NCBI RefSeq assembly: GCF_015711605.1
Contig: NZ_JABTEZ010000002.1
Span: forward strand, 1,178,001-1,242,000
DNA: 64,000 nt
Direction: 5' to 3'
Source: Planomonospora sp. ID67723
GTDB lineage: Bacteria > Actinomycetota > Actinomycetes > Streptosporangiales > Streptosporangiaceae
The position numbers and the translations under genes were made by a program. The notes beneath the pieces were generated by a model. It was not told the DNA's origin and did no database searches. It saw nothing but the letters and a program-made list of their open reading frames with translations. Shown here piece after piece: positions 43,898 through 53,131 of this stretch. The first letter of the stretch is position 1, and each line of letters opens with the position of its first letter.

Positions 43898-45052
43898 ATG
43901 GACATAACAGTCCAGCTGCGGGCGCAGCGCATCGAGACGCCGTCGTGGGCGTACGGCAACTCCGGCACCCGCTTCAAGGTGTTCGCCCAGCCGGGCGTGC
44001 CGCGCGATCCGTACGAGAAGCTCGCCGACGCCGCCCAGGTGCACCGCTACACCGGTATCGCGCCGACGGTGGCGCTGCACATCCCGTGGGACCGGGTGGA
44101 CGACTACGCCGGCCTCGCCCGGCACGCCCGGGAGCTGGGCGTGGGAATCGGCGCGATCAACTCCAACGTCTTCCAGGACGACGACTACAAGCTGGGCAGC
44201 GTCACCCACCCGGACGCCCGGGTACGCCGCAAGGCCACCGACCACCTGCTCGAATGCGTCGACATCATGGACGCCACCGGCTCCGGCACGCTCAAGCTCT
44301 GGTTCTCCGACGGCCTGAACTACCCCGGCCAGGACGACATCCGCGCCCGCCAGGACCGGCTGGCCGAGGCCCTGTCGGAGGTCTACGGCCGGCTCGGCGA
44401 GGGGCAGCGCCTCCTGCTGGAGTACAAGCTGTTCGAGCCGGCCTTCTACGCCACCGACGTGCCCGACTGGGGCACCGCCTACGCCCACTGCCTCAGGCTC
44501 GGCGACAGAGCGCAGGTCGTGGTGGACACCGGGCACCACGCGCCGGGGACCAACATCGAGTTCATCGTGGCGTTCCTGCTGCGCGAGGGCAAGCTCGGCG
44601 GCTTCGACTTCAACTCCCGCTTCTACGCCGACGACGACCTGATGGTGGGCGCGGCCGACCCGTTCCAGCTGTTCCGGATCATGTGCGAGGTGGTGCGCGG
44701 CGGCGGGCTGGACCCGCGGTCGGGCGTGGCGTTCATGCTCGACCAGTGCCACAACATCGAGCCGAAGATCCCCGGCCAGATCCGCTCGGTGATGAACGTG
44801 CAGGAGGCCACCGCCAAGGCGCTGCTGGTCGACCGCGCGGCGCTGGCGGTGGCGCAGTCCTCCGGGGACGTGCTGGGCGCCAACGCGGTGCTGATGGACG
44901 CCTACAACACCGACGTGCGGCCGCTGCTGGCCTCGCTGCGCGAGGAGACGGGTCTGGACCCCGACCCGATGGCGGCCTACGCCCGGTCGGGCTATTTCGA
45001 GACGATCGCGGCCGAGCGTGTCGGCGGGGCGCAGGCGGGCTGGGGGGCGTGA
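43898..45052 (+). CDS. rhaI: L-rhamnose isomerase
   Basis: 384 residues from ATG 43898; a TTG at 43877 would add seven residues and overlaps the upstream small ORF. It converts L-rhamnose to L-rhamnulose in the cytoplasm. The sequence is of the xylose-isomerase-like TIM-barrel RhaI type: QRIETPSWAYGNSGTRFKVF, APTVALHIPWDRVDDYAGLA, LLLEYKLFEPAFYATDVPDW (metal-binding Glu), VVVDTGHHAPGTNIEF and the FDFNSRFYADDDL segment (metal Asp residues). All metal ligands appear present. It differs from the E. coli RhaA family in length. Confidence 0.9.
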   Translation: MDITVQLRAQRIETPSWAYGNSGTRFKVFAQPGVPRDPYEKLADAAQVHRYTGIAPTVALHIPWDRVDDYAGLARHARELGVGIGAINSNVFQDDDYKLGSVTHPDARVRRKATDHLLECVDIMDATGSGTLKLWFSDGLNYPGQDDIRARQDRLAEALSEVYGRLGEGQRLLLEYKLFEPAFYATDVPDWGTAYAHCLRLGDRAQVVVDTGHHAPGTNIEFIVAFLLREGKLGGFDFNSRFYADDDLMVGAADPFQLFRIMCEVVRGGGLDPRSGVAFMLDQCHNIEPKIPGQIRSVMNVQEATAKALLVDRAALAVAQSSGDVLGANAVLMDAYNTDVRPLLASLREETGLDPDPMAAYARSGYFETIAAERVGGAQAGWGA

Positions 45053-45164
45053 CGGGTACCCGCCCGCCCCGGGTGCGCATCCCGGGGGCACGCAACCACC
45101 GGGTCCCGGGATCGGGACTGCAGAGAGCACGTCAAACCACTGTGAATCTATTAGGGGATATGTA

Positions 45165-47210
45165 ATGACATCGCCGGTTGAGCAACTGCTGCGGCGCTCG
45201 CACGCGCTGGGTGCCGACCCGCGCAACACCAACTACGCCGGCGGGAACGCCTCCGCCAAGGGGACGGAGACGGACCCGGCGACCGGCGGCGACGTCGAGC
45301 TGATGTGGGTGAAGGGCTCGGGCGGTGACCTGGGCACGCTCACCGCGGCGGGCCTGGCCGTACTCCGGCTGGACCGGCTGCGCGCCCTGGCCGAGGTCTA
45401 CCCGGGGGTGGAGCGCGAGGACGAGATGGTCGCCGCCTTCGACTACTGCCTGCACGGCCGGGGCGGTGCCGCCCCCAGCATCGACACCGCCATGCACGGC
45501 CTGGTCGAGGCCGCGCACGTGGACCACCTGCACCCGGACGCGGGCATCGCGATCGCCACGGCCGCCGACGGGCCCGAGCTCACCCGGCGGATCTTCGGGG
45601 ACCGGGTGCTGTGGGTGCCCTGGCGCCGGCCGGGATTCCAGCTCGGCCTCGACATCGCGGCCGTCGCCGCCGCCAACCCCCAGGCGATCGGGGTGATCCT
45701 CGGCGGGCACGGCATCACCGCCTGGGGCGCCACGTCGGACGAGTGCCGGGCGCGCTCCCTGGAGATCATCCGTACGGCCGAGGCGCACATCGCCGAGCAC
45801 GGCCGCCCCGAGCCGTTCGGCGCCGTGCTGCCCGGCTACGAGCCGCTGGAGGAGCAGGCCCGCCACGAGCGCGCCGCCGCCCTCTTCCCCCTGGTACGCG
45901 GCCTGGCCTCCACCGACCACCCGGTGGTCGGCCACTACACCGACACGCCCGAGGTGCTGGACTTCCTGGCCCGCGCCGAGCATCCGCGCCTGGCCGCGCT
46001 GGGCACCTCCTGCCCCGACCACTTCCTGCGCACCAAGGTCGCCCCGCTCGTGCTCGACCTGCCCGCCGACGCGCCGGTGGAGCGGGCCGCCGCGCGGCTG
46101 CGCGAGCTGCACGCCGCCTACCGCGAGGAGTACGCGGCCTACTACGCCCGGCACGCCGATCCGGACTCGCCGCCCATGCGCGGCGCCGACCCGGCGATCG
46201 TGCTGGTTCCCGGGGTGGGCATGTTCTCCTTCGGCAAGGACAAGCAGACCGCCCGGGTGGCGGGAGAGTTCTACGTCAACGCGGTCAACGTGATGCGCGG
46301 GGCGGAGGCGCTGTCGTCGTACGCGCCGATCCCGGAGGCGGAGAAGTTCCGCATCGAGTACTGGGAACTGGAGGAGGCCAAGCTCCGCCGCATGCCCGCG
46401 CCCAGGCCGCTGGCCGCCCGCGTCGCGCTGGTCACCGGCGGCGGCTCCGGCATCGGCGCGGCCACCGCCCGCCGACTGGCGGCCGAGGGCGCCTGCGTGG
46501 TGGTGGCCGACCGCGACCCGGCCGCCGAGAAGGTCGCCGCCGAGATCGGGGCCGGGGCGCCGCGGGCACGGGACGCGGCGATCGCCGTACGGGCCGACGT
46601 CACCTCCGAGGAGGAGGTCGTCTCGGCCCTGCGGCAGGCCGTGCTGGCCTTCGGCGGCGTCGACCTCGTGGTCAACAACGCCGGGCTGTCGTTGTCGCGC
46701 TCGCTGCTGGAGACCAGCCTGGACGACTGGGATCTGCAGCACGACGTGATGGCCCGCGGTTCTTTCCTGGTCTCCCGGGAGAGCGCCCGCGTCATGATCA
46801 CCCAGGGGATGGGCGGGGACATCGTCTACGTCTCCTCCAAGAACGCGGTCTTCGCCGGGCCGAACAACGTCGCCTACGGCGCGGCCAAGGCCGACCAGGC
46901 CCACCAGGTGCGGCTGCTGGCGGCCGAGCTGGGCGAGCACGGCATCCGCGTCAACGGCGTCAACCCCGACGGGGTGGTGCGCGGCTCGGGCATCTTCGCC
47001 TCCGGCTGGGGTGCCAACCGGGCCGCCGTCTACGGGGTGGAAGAGGACAGGCTCGGAGAGTTCTACGCCCAGCGCACCCTGCTCAAGCGCGAGGTGCTGC
47101 CCGAGCACATCGCCGCCGCGATCTTCGCGCTCACCGGCGGGGACCTGTCGCTCACCACGGGCCTGCACATTCCGGTGGACGCAGGCGTCGCCGCCGCCTT
47201 CCTGCGCTGA
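45165..47210 (+). CDS. rhaD: Bifunctional L-rhamnulose-1-phosphate aldolase / L-lactaldehyde dehydrogenase
   Basis: 681 residues, a natural fusion. Residues 1-415 are a class II aldolase/adducin domain that splits rhamnulose-1-phosphate into dihydroxyacetone phosphate and L-lactaldehyde; Zn ligands are in HVDHLHPD and GGHG. Residues 420-681 are a short-chain dehydrogenase with TGGGSGIGAATARR, NNAGLS, catalytic Ser in YVSSKN and YGAAKAD, which oxidises lactaldehyde. This RhaEW/RhaDE-type enzyme is common in actinobacteria and rhizobia. The start is ATG 45165 with AGGGGA upstream. It completes the pathway from rhamnose together with rhaI and rhaB. Confidence 0.92.
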   Translation: MTSPVEQLLRRSHALGADPRNTNYAGGNASAKGTETDPATGGDVELMWVKGSGGDLGTLTAAGLAVLRLDRLRALAEVYPGVEREDEMVAAFDYCLHGRGGAAPSIDTAMHGLVEAAHVDHLHPDAGIAIATAADGPELTRRIFGDRVLWVPWRRPGFQLGLDIAAVAAANPQAIGVILGGHGITAWGATSDECRARSLEIIRTAEAHIAEHGRPEPFGAVLPGYEPLEEQARHERAAALFPLVRGLASTDHPVVGHYTDTPEVLDFLARAEHPRLAALGTSCPDHFLRTKVAPLVLDLPADAPVERAAARLRELHAAYREEYAAYYARHADPDSPPMRGADPAIVLVPGVGMFSFGKDKQTARVAGEFYVNAVNVMRGAEALSSYAPIPEAEKFRIEYWELEEAKLRRMPAPRPLAARVALVTGGGSGIGAATARRLAAEGACVVVADRDPAAEKVAAEIGAGAPRARDAAIAVRADVTSEEEVVSALRQAVLAFGGVDLVVNNAGLSLSRSLLETSLDDWDLQHDVMARGSFLVSRESARVMITQGMGGDIVYVSSKNAVFAGPNNVAYGAAKADQAHQVRLLAAELGEHGIRVNGVNPDGVVRGSGIFASGWGANRAAVYGVEEDRLGEFYAQRTLLKREVLPEHIAAAIFALTGGDLSLTTGLHIPVDAGVAAAFLR

Positions 47211-47214
47211 GGCC

Positions 47215-47262
47215 GTCCCGCCCGGCCCCCGGTACGGCGCCGTACCGGGGGCCGGGCGGGAC
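47215..47262. terminator. Bidirectional terminator, 48-bp perfect palindrome
   Basis: Two 24-base arms meet without a spacer at 47238/47239 (left arm GTCCCGCCCGGCCCCCGGTA plus CGGC). It begins 5 bases past the aldolase/dehydrogenase stop and separates it from the convergent GH16 gene. In RNA it folds with a 4-base loop. Confidence 0.85.
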
Positions 47263-47331
47263 GGGGACCGGGAAGGCCACCACCGCCGGTCTCCGGCGCC
47301 GCCTGGGCCGTCTCCCGCCGTCACAAGGACG

Positions 47332-48075
47332 CTAGTAGCCCTTCAACCGGTAGATCTTCACCCAGTCGACGTACATGCTCACCGTGGACGGGGTGGAGGC
47401 GTTGCGGCACGGCGACCACTCGTTGCACGTCACGTCGTTCTGCAGGGCCAGGTGCATGGAGTGCCCGCGGGGCACGTTGGCTCCCCGGTAGTCCCACACC
47501 TTCTCACCGTCCAGCCAGAAGGTCAGCCGCCCCGGCAGCCAGTCGACCGCGACCGTGTGCCAGCGGGTGAAGTCGGTCCTGACGGTGCGCTGGGCCTGCC
47601 GCCGCTCGCCCCGGTGCACGAAGATCCCGCCCGACCGGCGGCTCGGATCGATGATCTCGGCGAAGTCGACCTCGGCGTAGTCGGGCTTGCCCTGGACGTC
47701 CGGCCACAGCAGGGCCAGCGGGGTGTACCCGGCGCCGCGTTCGGCCCTCATGCGCACCTCCCAGCGTCCGTACTGCTGCGACAGGTGGCTGGCGATGCCG
47801 CCGGAGAGGTCGGTGCCGCCGTACATCCCGCCCTTGAGCCGGAGGGTGCCGCCGCTGACGCTGGCGGCCCTGCGGGTCCGGGGATTGGTCTGCGCACCGG
47901 GGGAGTGGTAGACGGCCCACGTGCGGCCGTCGACCCGGGTGCCGTCGAAGTGCTCCTCCAGGACCGGCTCGCCCCAGCCGGGATCGGCGAGCGCTTCCTG
48001 CACGGGGAGGAGGGAGAGGGACAGGGCCGTTGCGGCAATGCCAAGGGACATCCTGCGAATCGACATGCGCCCCAT
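47332..48075 (-). CDS. Secreted glycoside hydrolase family 16 protein
   Basis: 247 residues from ATG 48075 (ATG 48066 is also possible). A Sec signal (SIRRMSLGIAATALSLSLLP, cleavage near EALA-DP) precedes a single GH16 jelly-roll domain. The catalytic segment is AEVDFAEI with the nucleophile and acid/base Glu in the expected ExDxxE spacing. WHTVAVDWLPGRLTFWLDGE is the conserved strand pair after it. The enzyme should cleave beta-glucans or related beta-linked polysaccharides; the exact substrate is not readable. No carbohydrate-binding module is present. Confidence 0.88.
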   Translation of the reverse strand: MGRMSIRRMSLGIAATALSLSLLPVQEALADPGWGEPVLEEHFDGTRVDGRTWAVYHSPGAQTNPRTRRAASVSGGTLRLKGGMYGGTDLSGGIASHLSQQYGRWEVRMRAERGAGYTPLALLWPDVQGKPDYAEVDFAEIIDPSRRSGGIFVHRGERRQAQRTVRTDFTRWHTVAVDWLPGRLTFWLDGEKVWDYRGANVPRGHSMHLALQNDVTCNEWSPCRNASTPSTVSMYVDWVKIYRLKGY

Positions 48076-48208
48076 CAAAGCAGTGATCTACCGCCGATAA
48101 CGGACTTATTGTGATTTCGCGGTTGTCTCGCAGCCGGACATCGTGACCGCGCTCCGGAGGCCCGCCGGGCCCGCCCCTTCCCGGAGGAAGGGCGCAAGCC
48201 GCGAACGG

Positions 48209-49669
48209 TCAGCCGGCGCCGAAGCACTCCGCCAGCAGCCGCAGCCCCTCGTCGATCCGCTCCGGCCGCACCGCGCCGTAGCCGAGCACGAGACCCGCCT
48301 GCGCAGGCTCCTCGCCGCAGTAGCCCGCCAGGCTCTCCACGCCGACCCCCGCGCCGCGGGCGCGCGCGACGACCTGCTCCAGATCGATCGCGGCGTCCGG
48401 CGCGAGCCTCGCGCACAGGTGCAGGCCCGCGGCCGAGGGCACCGGCCGCAACCGGTCCGCGAAGCGCTCCCGGAGCACCGTCGTGATCTTCGCGTGGCGT
48501 GCCGCGTACTCCCGGGTCGTCTTGCGGATGTGGCGCGACAGCAGCCCTTCGTCGATGAAGCGCGCCAGGGCCCCCTGGGCGATCAGGTCACCGTGCCAGT
48601 CGGCGAGTCGTTTGGCGCTGAGCAGCGCGGGCCGCAGCGAAGCCGGGGCGACCAGGAAACCGAGCCGCAGCATGGGCAGCAGCGTCTTGGAGAAGGACCC
48701 GACGTAGACGACGCGACCGCACCGGTCGAGGCTCTGCAGCGATTCGAGCGGGCGGCCCCCGAAGCGGTACTCGCTGTCGTAGTCGTCCTCGATCACCACG
48801 GCGTCGTGCCGCTGCGCCCAGGCGAGCAGCGCGGCGCGGCGCGGAAGGGACATCGGCGTGCCCAGCGGGAACTGGTGGGAGGGCGTGACGTAGACCAGCC
48901 GGGTGTCATCCGGCAGGGCCGCCACGTCCAGCCCCTCCGCGTCGACCGGGACGCCGGTCACGCGAGCGCCCAGTGACCGGAACAGCAGCCGGGCGGGCGG
49001 GTATCCCGGTTCCTCGACCGCCACGCGGTCGCCCGGCTCGATCAGCACGCGGCCGACGAGGTCGAGCGCCTGCTGCGCGCCCTGGGTGACCAGGACGTCG
49101 CCGGCGCCGGCGTGCACCGAGCGGGAAACGCCCACGTACCGCGCGATCGCCTCCCGGAGGCCGGCGTGCCCGGCGGGCTGGGCGTACTCCGGGAGCCCGA
49201 CGGTCGAGCGGCTGAGCTCGCGGGCGACGAGCCGCCGCCACGTCTCCAGCGGGAACAGCGCCGGATCGGGGGTGCCGACCCGGAAGTCGTACAGCGGCCT
49301 GCCGTCACCGGCCGTGCTGCTCCCGGGCGCGGCGTGCCCGGGGCCGTCCGGGGCCGGTATGGACCGCCACACCGGCCGGGGCCGCACGTCGCCGCCCGCC
49401 GGGGCGTTCCGCGGCCGCGCGCGGGCGAGCGGCTGCGCGCACACGAACGTGCCCGCACCGACCTTGCCGGTGAGGAAACCCTCGGCCGTGAGGCGGTCGT
49501 AGGCCACCGTCACCGTGTTGCGCGCGACGCCCAGCCGCCCGGCCAGCTCGCGCGTGGGCGGCAGACGCTCCCCGGGCTGCAGGCGGCCGTCGAGGACGGC
49601 CTCGCGCAGTTGCCGGTAGATCCGCGCGGCCAGGTCGCCGCGTCCGGCGAGCCCGATGTGGAACTCCAT
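48209..49669 (-). CDS. MocR/PdxR-type regulator (GntR HTH plus aminotransferase domain)
   Basis: 486 residues. The N-terminal GntR winged helix (about 12-75: AARIYRQLREAVLDGRLQPG, TRELAGRLGVARNTVTVAYD) is fused to a fold-type I PLP aminotransferase-like domain with the Lys in YVGSFSKTLLPMLRLGF and the Asp/Tyr region VIEDDYDSEYRF. MocR proteins bind PLP or amino compounds and usually regulate their divergent neighbour, here an EamA exporter. Repeated ATTGG/CCAAT sites lie between the two genes. Confidence 0.92.
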   Translation of the reverse strand: MEFHIGLAGRGDLAARIYRQLREAVLDGRLQPGERLPPTRELAGRLGVARNTVTVAYDRLTAEGFLTGKVGAGTFVCAQPLARARPRNAPAGGDVRPRPVWRSIPAPDGPGHAAPGSSTAGDGRPLYDFRVGTPDPALFPLETWRRLVARELSRSTVGLPEYAQPAGHAGLREAIARYVGVSRSVHAGAGDVLVTQGAQQALDLVGRVLIEPGDRVAVEEPGYPPARLLFRSLGARVTGVPVDAEGLDVAALPDDTRLVYVTPSHQFPLGTPMSLPRRAALLAWAQRHDAVVIEDDYDSEYRFGGRPLESLQSLDRCGRVVYVGSFSKTLLPMLRLGFLVAPASLRPALLSAKRLADWHGDLIAQGALARFIDEGLLSRHIRKTTREYAARHAKITTVLRERFADRLRPVPSAAGLHLCARLAPDAAIDLEQVVARARGAGVGVESLAGYCGEEPAQAGLVLGYGAVRPERIDEGLRLLAECFGAG

Positions 49670-49680
49670 CCGCCTCCCTC

Positions 49681-49727
49681 ATTGGCCCAATCATTATGGT
49701 CGATATTGGTTCTTACATATGGCCAAT
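49681..49727. promoter_or_regulatory. Candidate MocR operator array
   Basis: ATTGG at 49681 and 49705, and CCAAT at 49687 and 49723, form an 11-base inverted repeat ATTGGCCCAAT followed by further half-sites, all in an AT-rich gap between regulator and exporter. The spacing between equally oriented half-sites (24 and 36 bases) suits the multi-site binding known for MocR regulators. Confidence 0.55.
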
Positions 49728-49894
49728 CACATTTCTAGGATCCTCATCGACGCGATTGCGAGGAAACGAGGTCGGGAAGTGGAGACGGTGGCCGACACAC
49801 GGTCCGTCCGGGGGCGTGGGTCACGCGGCGCCGGTGCCGGGAGGCGGGGCCGGGCCGGAGGGCGGGCCGCCGGCCCGGCCCGGGGCGTGATCCT

Positions 49895-50824
49895 GTGAGC
49901 GGGCGCGGCTGGGTCCTGTTCGCCCTGATGAGCGTCATCTGGGGTATCCCGTACCTGCTGATCAAAGTGGCGGTGGACGGTGTCTCCGTTCCGGTGCTGG
50001 TGTTCGCGAGGACCGCGGTGGGCGCCGCCGTACTGCTTCCGCTGGCGCTGGGCGGGGGCCGGTTGCGGGGCCTCCTCCGCCACTGGCGGCCGCTGGCCGC
50101 CTTCGCGGCGATAGAGATCATCGTGCCGTGGTGGTTGCTGTCGGACGCCGAGCGCCACCTCACCAGCTCGATGACCGGCCTGCTCATCGCGGCCTCGCCC
50201 GTCATGGCGGCGGTGGCCGGACGGCTGGCCGGCGACACCGAACGGCTCGGCGCCACCCGGTGGGCCGGCCTGGCCGTGGGGCTGGCCGGGGTGGCCGTCC
50301 TGGCGGCGCCGGAGCTGCGCGGCGGGGACCCCTGGGCGATCACCGAGGTGCTGCTGGCCGCGGCCTGCTACGCCGTCGCCCCGATGATCGCGGCGCGACG
50401 GCTGCGGGACGTCCCGGCCCTGCCCATGACCGTCGCCTGCCTGGGGCTGGCGGCACTGGTCTACACACCTCCGGCGATCATGACCTGGCCGGACGCGCTG
50501 CCCGCCGGCCGGGTGCTCGCCGCGCTCGCCGGCCTCGCCGTCGTCTGCACGGCGCTGGCGTTCGTCGTGTTCTTCGCCCTCATCCGGGAGGCCGGCGCCT
50601 CCCGGGCGCTGGTGTTCACCTACGTCAACCCGGCCGTCGCCGTCACCGCGGGCGTGGCCGTGCTCGCGGAGCCGCTCACCGTGCCGGTCCTCGTCTCGTT
50701 CGCGCTGATCCTCGGCGGCTCGGTGCTGGCGACCGCGTCCCGGGGCCGCGGCAGCCGCGGCGGCCGGGGACGGGCCGCCACCGCGGGCGGCGGGGTCCGC
50801 GAGATCAGCGGTCGCGGCCGATGA
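49895..50824 (+). CDS. EamA/DMT-family transporter
   Basis: 309 residues with about ten membrane helices in two EamA repeats (first: WVLFALMSVIWGIPYLLIKV; second half begins ITEVLLAAACYAVAPMIAAR), plus an Arg/Gly-rich tail. The family exports amino acids and other small metabolites. GTG 49895 overlaps the end of a short upstream open frame, but there is no other good start. Divergent from a MocR regulator, a pairing often seen for exporter genes. Its 3' end overlaps the end of the convergent AAA gene by 20 bases, so the Arg-rich tail may be a late extension. Confidence 0.88.
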   Translation: MSGRGWVLFALMSVIWGIPYLLIKVAVDGVSVPVLVFARTAVGAAVLLPLALGGGRLRGLLRHWRPLAAFAAIEIIVPWWLLSDAERHLTSSMTGLLIAASPVMAAVAGRLAGDTERLGATRWAGLAVGLAGVAVLAAPELRGGDPWAITEVLLAAACYAVAPMIAARRLRDVPALPMTVACLGLAALVYTPPAIMTWPDALPAGRVLAALAGLAVVCTALAFVVFFALIREAGASRALVFTYVNPAVAVTAGVAVLAEPLTVPVLVSFALILGGSVLATASRGRGSRGGRGRAATAGGGVREISGRGR

Positions 50825-52304
50825 ACATGGTGAAGCCCTCGCCGCCGTGGTCGCCGGGATACGCCTCGCCGGAGACCGTCACGGGCGGGTCCTCGTCCGC
50901 GTCGTGCTCTCCCGACCCGAGGAGGGCCCGGGTCAGCGTCTCGCGCTCGCCGAGCATCTCCTCCAGCGCGGTGCCCAGGTGCGCGTCCGTGAGCGTGGAG
51001 ACGGCGTTCCCGGTTCCGGCGGCGTTGCCGCGCAGGGCGATCAGCACCGCGCGGCGCAGCAGTTCCTTGAAGAACGAGGCGGTCGCGCCCTCGGTCTTCG
51101 CGACGACCGGGCCGAGATCGGCCTCCAGGCGCAGGTCGCGGGCGTAGAGGCGGAGCAGTGCGGCCCGGCCGGCCGCGTCCGGCTTGGGGATCTCCACCGC
51201 CAGGTCCACCCGGCCCGGCCGGTCGGCCAGCGCCCGCTCCAGGACCCCCGCCCGGTTGGTGGTCAGCACGAACGTCACATCCGAGTCGGCGCCCACCCCG
51301 TCCATGGCGTCGAGCAGCGCGAACAGCAGGGGGTTGCCCTCGGGATGGAACGAGCGGTCCATGGCGACCAGGTCCACGTCCTCCAGGATGACCAGGGCGG
51401 GCTGGAGCCGCCGCGCCAGCCCGGCGGCCTCGCTGACGAACCTGATCGCCGACCCGGTCATCACGATCACAGTGGAGCCGGCCAGCCGGCCCATCAGGTA
51501 ACGGACCGTGTGGGTCTTGCCGGTTCCGGGCGGGCCGTGCAGCAGCAGGCCGCGCTTGAGGTGCTGGCCGTGCTCGCGCAGCCGTGCGGCCAGCTCGCCG
51601 ATGCCGACGATGTGCCGCTCCACCGTGTCGAGCACGCCCTCGGGCAGCACCACCTGGTCGGCGGAGACGGCCGGCCGGGGCAGGAAGCTCACCAGGTCGT
51701 TGCCCCGGTGCTCGCTCCACGCGAACGACAGCACCTGCCCCCGGTAGACGTCGTGCTCGCGCATCAGCCGCCCGATCTCGTCGCGGACGGCGACGGCGTC
51801 GCGCCGCTCGGCGGCCAGCACGGTGACCTCCGCCTGCGGCGCCCCGTGCTCCTGGGGGCCGCGCAGGCCGACCACCACGGGAGACCCGCCGGGGGAGCGG
51901 GTCAGGACCAGCCCGAGCGCGATGACCTCCATGGTCTCGTCGGGGCCGACCGCCGCCGTGGCGTAGTCGACCGCGCCGATCTCGAACCACTCGAAGCCGC
52001 GCGCCGAGCCAGCCAGCATGTTCACGTAGTCGTTGTGCTCGCGGCCCTGCCCGGAGATCCCGAACCACTCGGCCTGCGGGCTGTGGCGGGCCAGATAGGC
52101 GTCCACGCCGCGCTGGAGGTTGGCGTGCTCCCAGGCCGCGAAGGACTCGGTGATCGAGACCACGTTTTTGAGGTCGCAGCCGAGATGGCCGGTGACCCTG
52201 GCCACCAGCTCGGGTGTCCCCTTCGCCTCGGCCAGGACCGTGTGGGCCTCCTGCATGAGGGCGCCGAGCGCTCTGGACAACTCCTTGGCGTCACCGAGAT
52301 CCAT
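50805..52304 (-). CDS. AAA+ ATPase (Cdc48/FtsH-like core) with unique N-terminal domain
   Basis: 499 residues. The N-terminal 240 residues form an uncharacterised domain (MDLGDAKELSRALGALMQEA onward). The AAA core (about 245-430) has GPPGTGKT, a Walker B of LVILEDVD, sensor-1 in VLTTNR and the Arg finger in DRPGRVDLAVE. The C-terminus is helical with an acidic tail. It belongs with soluble AAA ATPases that remodel proteins; ILEDVD is also the Bcs1-style Walker B. No protease or partner gene lies beside it. The 3' end overlaps the convergent EamA gene. Confidence 0.85.
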   Translation of the reverse strand: MDLGDAKELSRALGALMQEAHTVLAEAKGTPELVARVTGHLGCDLKNVVSITESFAAWEHANLQRGVDAYLARHSPQAEWFGISGQGREHNDYVNMLAGSARGFEWFEIGAVDYATAAVGPDETMEVIALGLVLTRSPGGSPVVVGLRGPQEHGAPQAEVTVLAAERRDAVAVRDEIGRLMREHDVYRGQVLSFAWSEHRGNDLVSFLPRPAVSADQVVLPEGVLDTVERHIVGIGELAARLREHGQHLKRGLLLHGPPGTGKTHTVRYLMGRLAGSTVIVMTGSAIRFVSEAAGLARRLQPALVILEDVDLVAMDRSFHPEGNPLLFALLDAMDGVGADSDVTFVLTTNRAGVLERALADRPGRVDLAVEIPKPDAAGRAALLRLYARDLRLEADLGPVVAKTEGATASFFKELLRRAVLIALRGNAAGTGNAVSTLTDAHLGTALEEMLGERETLTRALLGSGEHDADEDPPVTVSGEAYPGDHGGEGFTMFIGRDR

Positions 52305-52386
52305 GATTCATCGCCTCCCGTACCCTGACCCTGGCAGAGGGGTACGGCGGGCGCACGGGATTTTCCCCCCAATCCTCGCGTGGGGG

Positions 52387-53004
52387 TCATCCCTCCGATC
52401 TCCGCATGAGATGCGCGAGGGCGGCGGCGTCGCCCGGTCCGCCGCGTTCGGCGAGCCGCCCGGCGACATGCCGCCGGTGCTCGGCGTCGGCGTTGCCGCC
52501 GTACTTGAACTTGCCGTCGACCTTCCGGACCGTCAGCCGCAGGCCCCGGATCCCGGCGAAGCGCCGTTCGTGCTCGGCGGGGTCGACCAGGGCGCCCTCC
52601 GGCTCCAGCCGGCCGATCTGCGCGCGGAGGATCTCCGCCTTGCCCTCGGCGTCGGTGACGACCTCGGCGTGGCAGAGGAGCTGGACCGCCGCGTAGTAGG
52701 TGGTCGGTATGCCCCGGCGCGGGTCGTCCTCGCCGGGCAGGATCTTCCACGCGCCCGGGACGTAGGCCCAGTCGCCCGCGACGGACAGCAGCACGGCCGG
52801 GTTCTCCTCGATCGCGGCCCAGATCGGATTGGGCCGGGCGAGGTGGAGCAGGACCATGCGGTCGCCGGTGAGCAGGAACTGGGTCGGGACGACGACCGGG
52901 ACCTCGCGATCCCGTCCGGCGGCGACCAGGTGGCCGAACTCGTTGGCCCGGACGAAGGCCAGTGCCTCGTCCTCGGTCGCGGCGTCCCAGGGATGAATCA
53001 ACAT
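52387..53004 (-). CDS. PaiB-like FMN-binding protein
   Basis: 205 residues with the PaiB/split-barrel FMN-binding pattern: MLIHPWDAATEDEALAFVRA, FGHLVAAGRDREVPVVVPTQ, LHLARPNPIWAAI, AYVPGAWK and IPTTYYAAVQL are all family hallmarks. B. subtilis PaiB is annotated as a negative regulator of sporulation and protease genes, but most members are simple flavin or heme-binding proteins. No operon partner is present. The C-terminal 25 residues are Arg/Gly-rich. Confidence 0.88.
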   Translation of the reverse strand: MLIHPWDAATEDEALAFVRANEFGHLVAAGRDREVPVVVPTQFLLTGDRMVLLHLARPNPIWAAIEENPAVLLSVAGDWAYVPGAWKILPGEDDPRRGIPTTYYAAVQLLCHAEVVTDAEGKAEILRAQIGRLEPEGALVDPAEHERRFAGIRGLRLTVRKVDGKFKYGGNADAEHRRHVAGRLAERGGPGDAAALAHLMRRSEG

Positions 53005-53131
53005 GCGGTAAAAGGTATATCCATCCAGAAGCGCCGATCAACGCGGGCGTGGAGCGGCCCCCGCACGGGCCCGGAGGAGGCCGTACGGGGGCCGGAGTGT
53101 GAGCCGAGGCGGACGGTCCGGAGCGGCGGGG

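Noticed and set aside
43817-45232. 471-codon minus-strand frame opposite rhaI
   Set aside because: The sense strand encodes a full L-rhamnose isomerase with its motifs; the antisense frame is a composition effect of high GC.
49656-49898. 80-codon plus-strand frame ending in the EamA start
   Set aside because: It begins within the MocR gene's start region, crosses the operator array and ends in a low-complexity Arg/Gly run. I treat it as chance despite the GTGA overlap.
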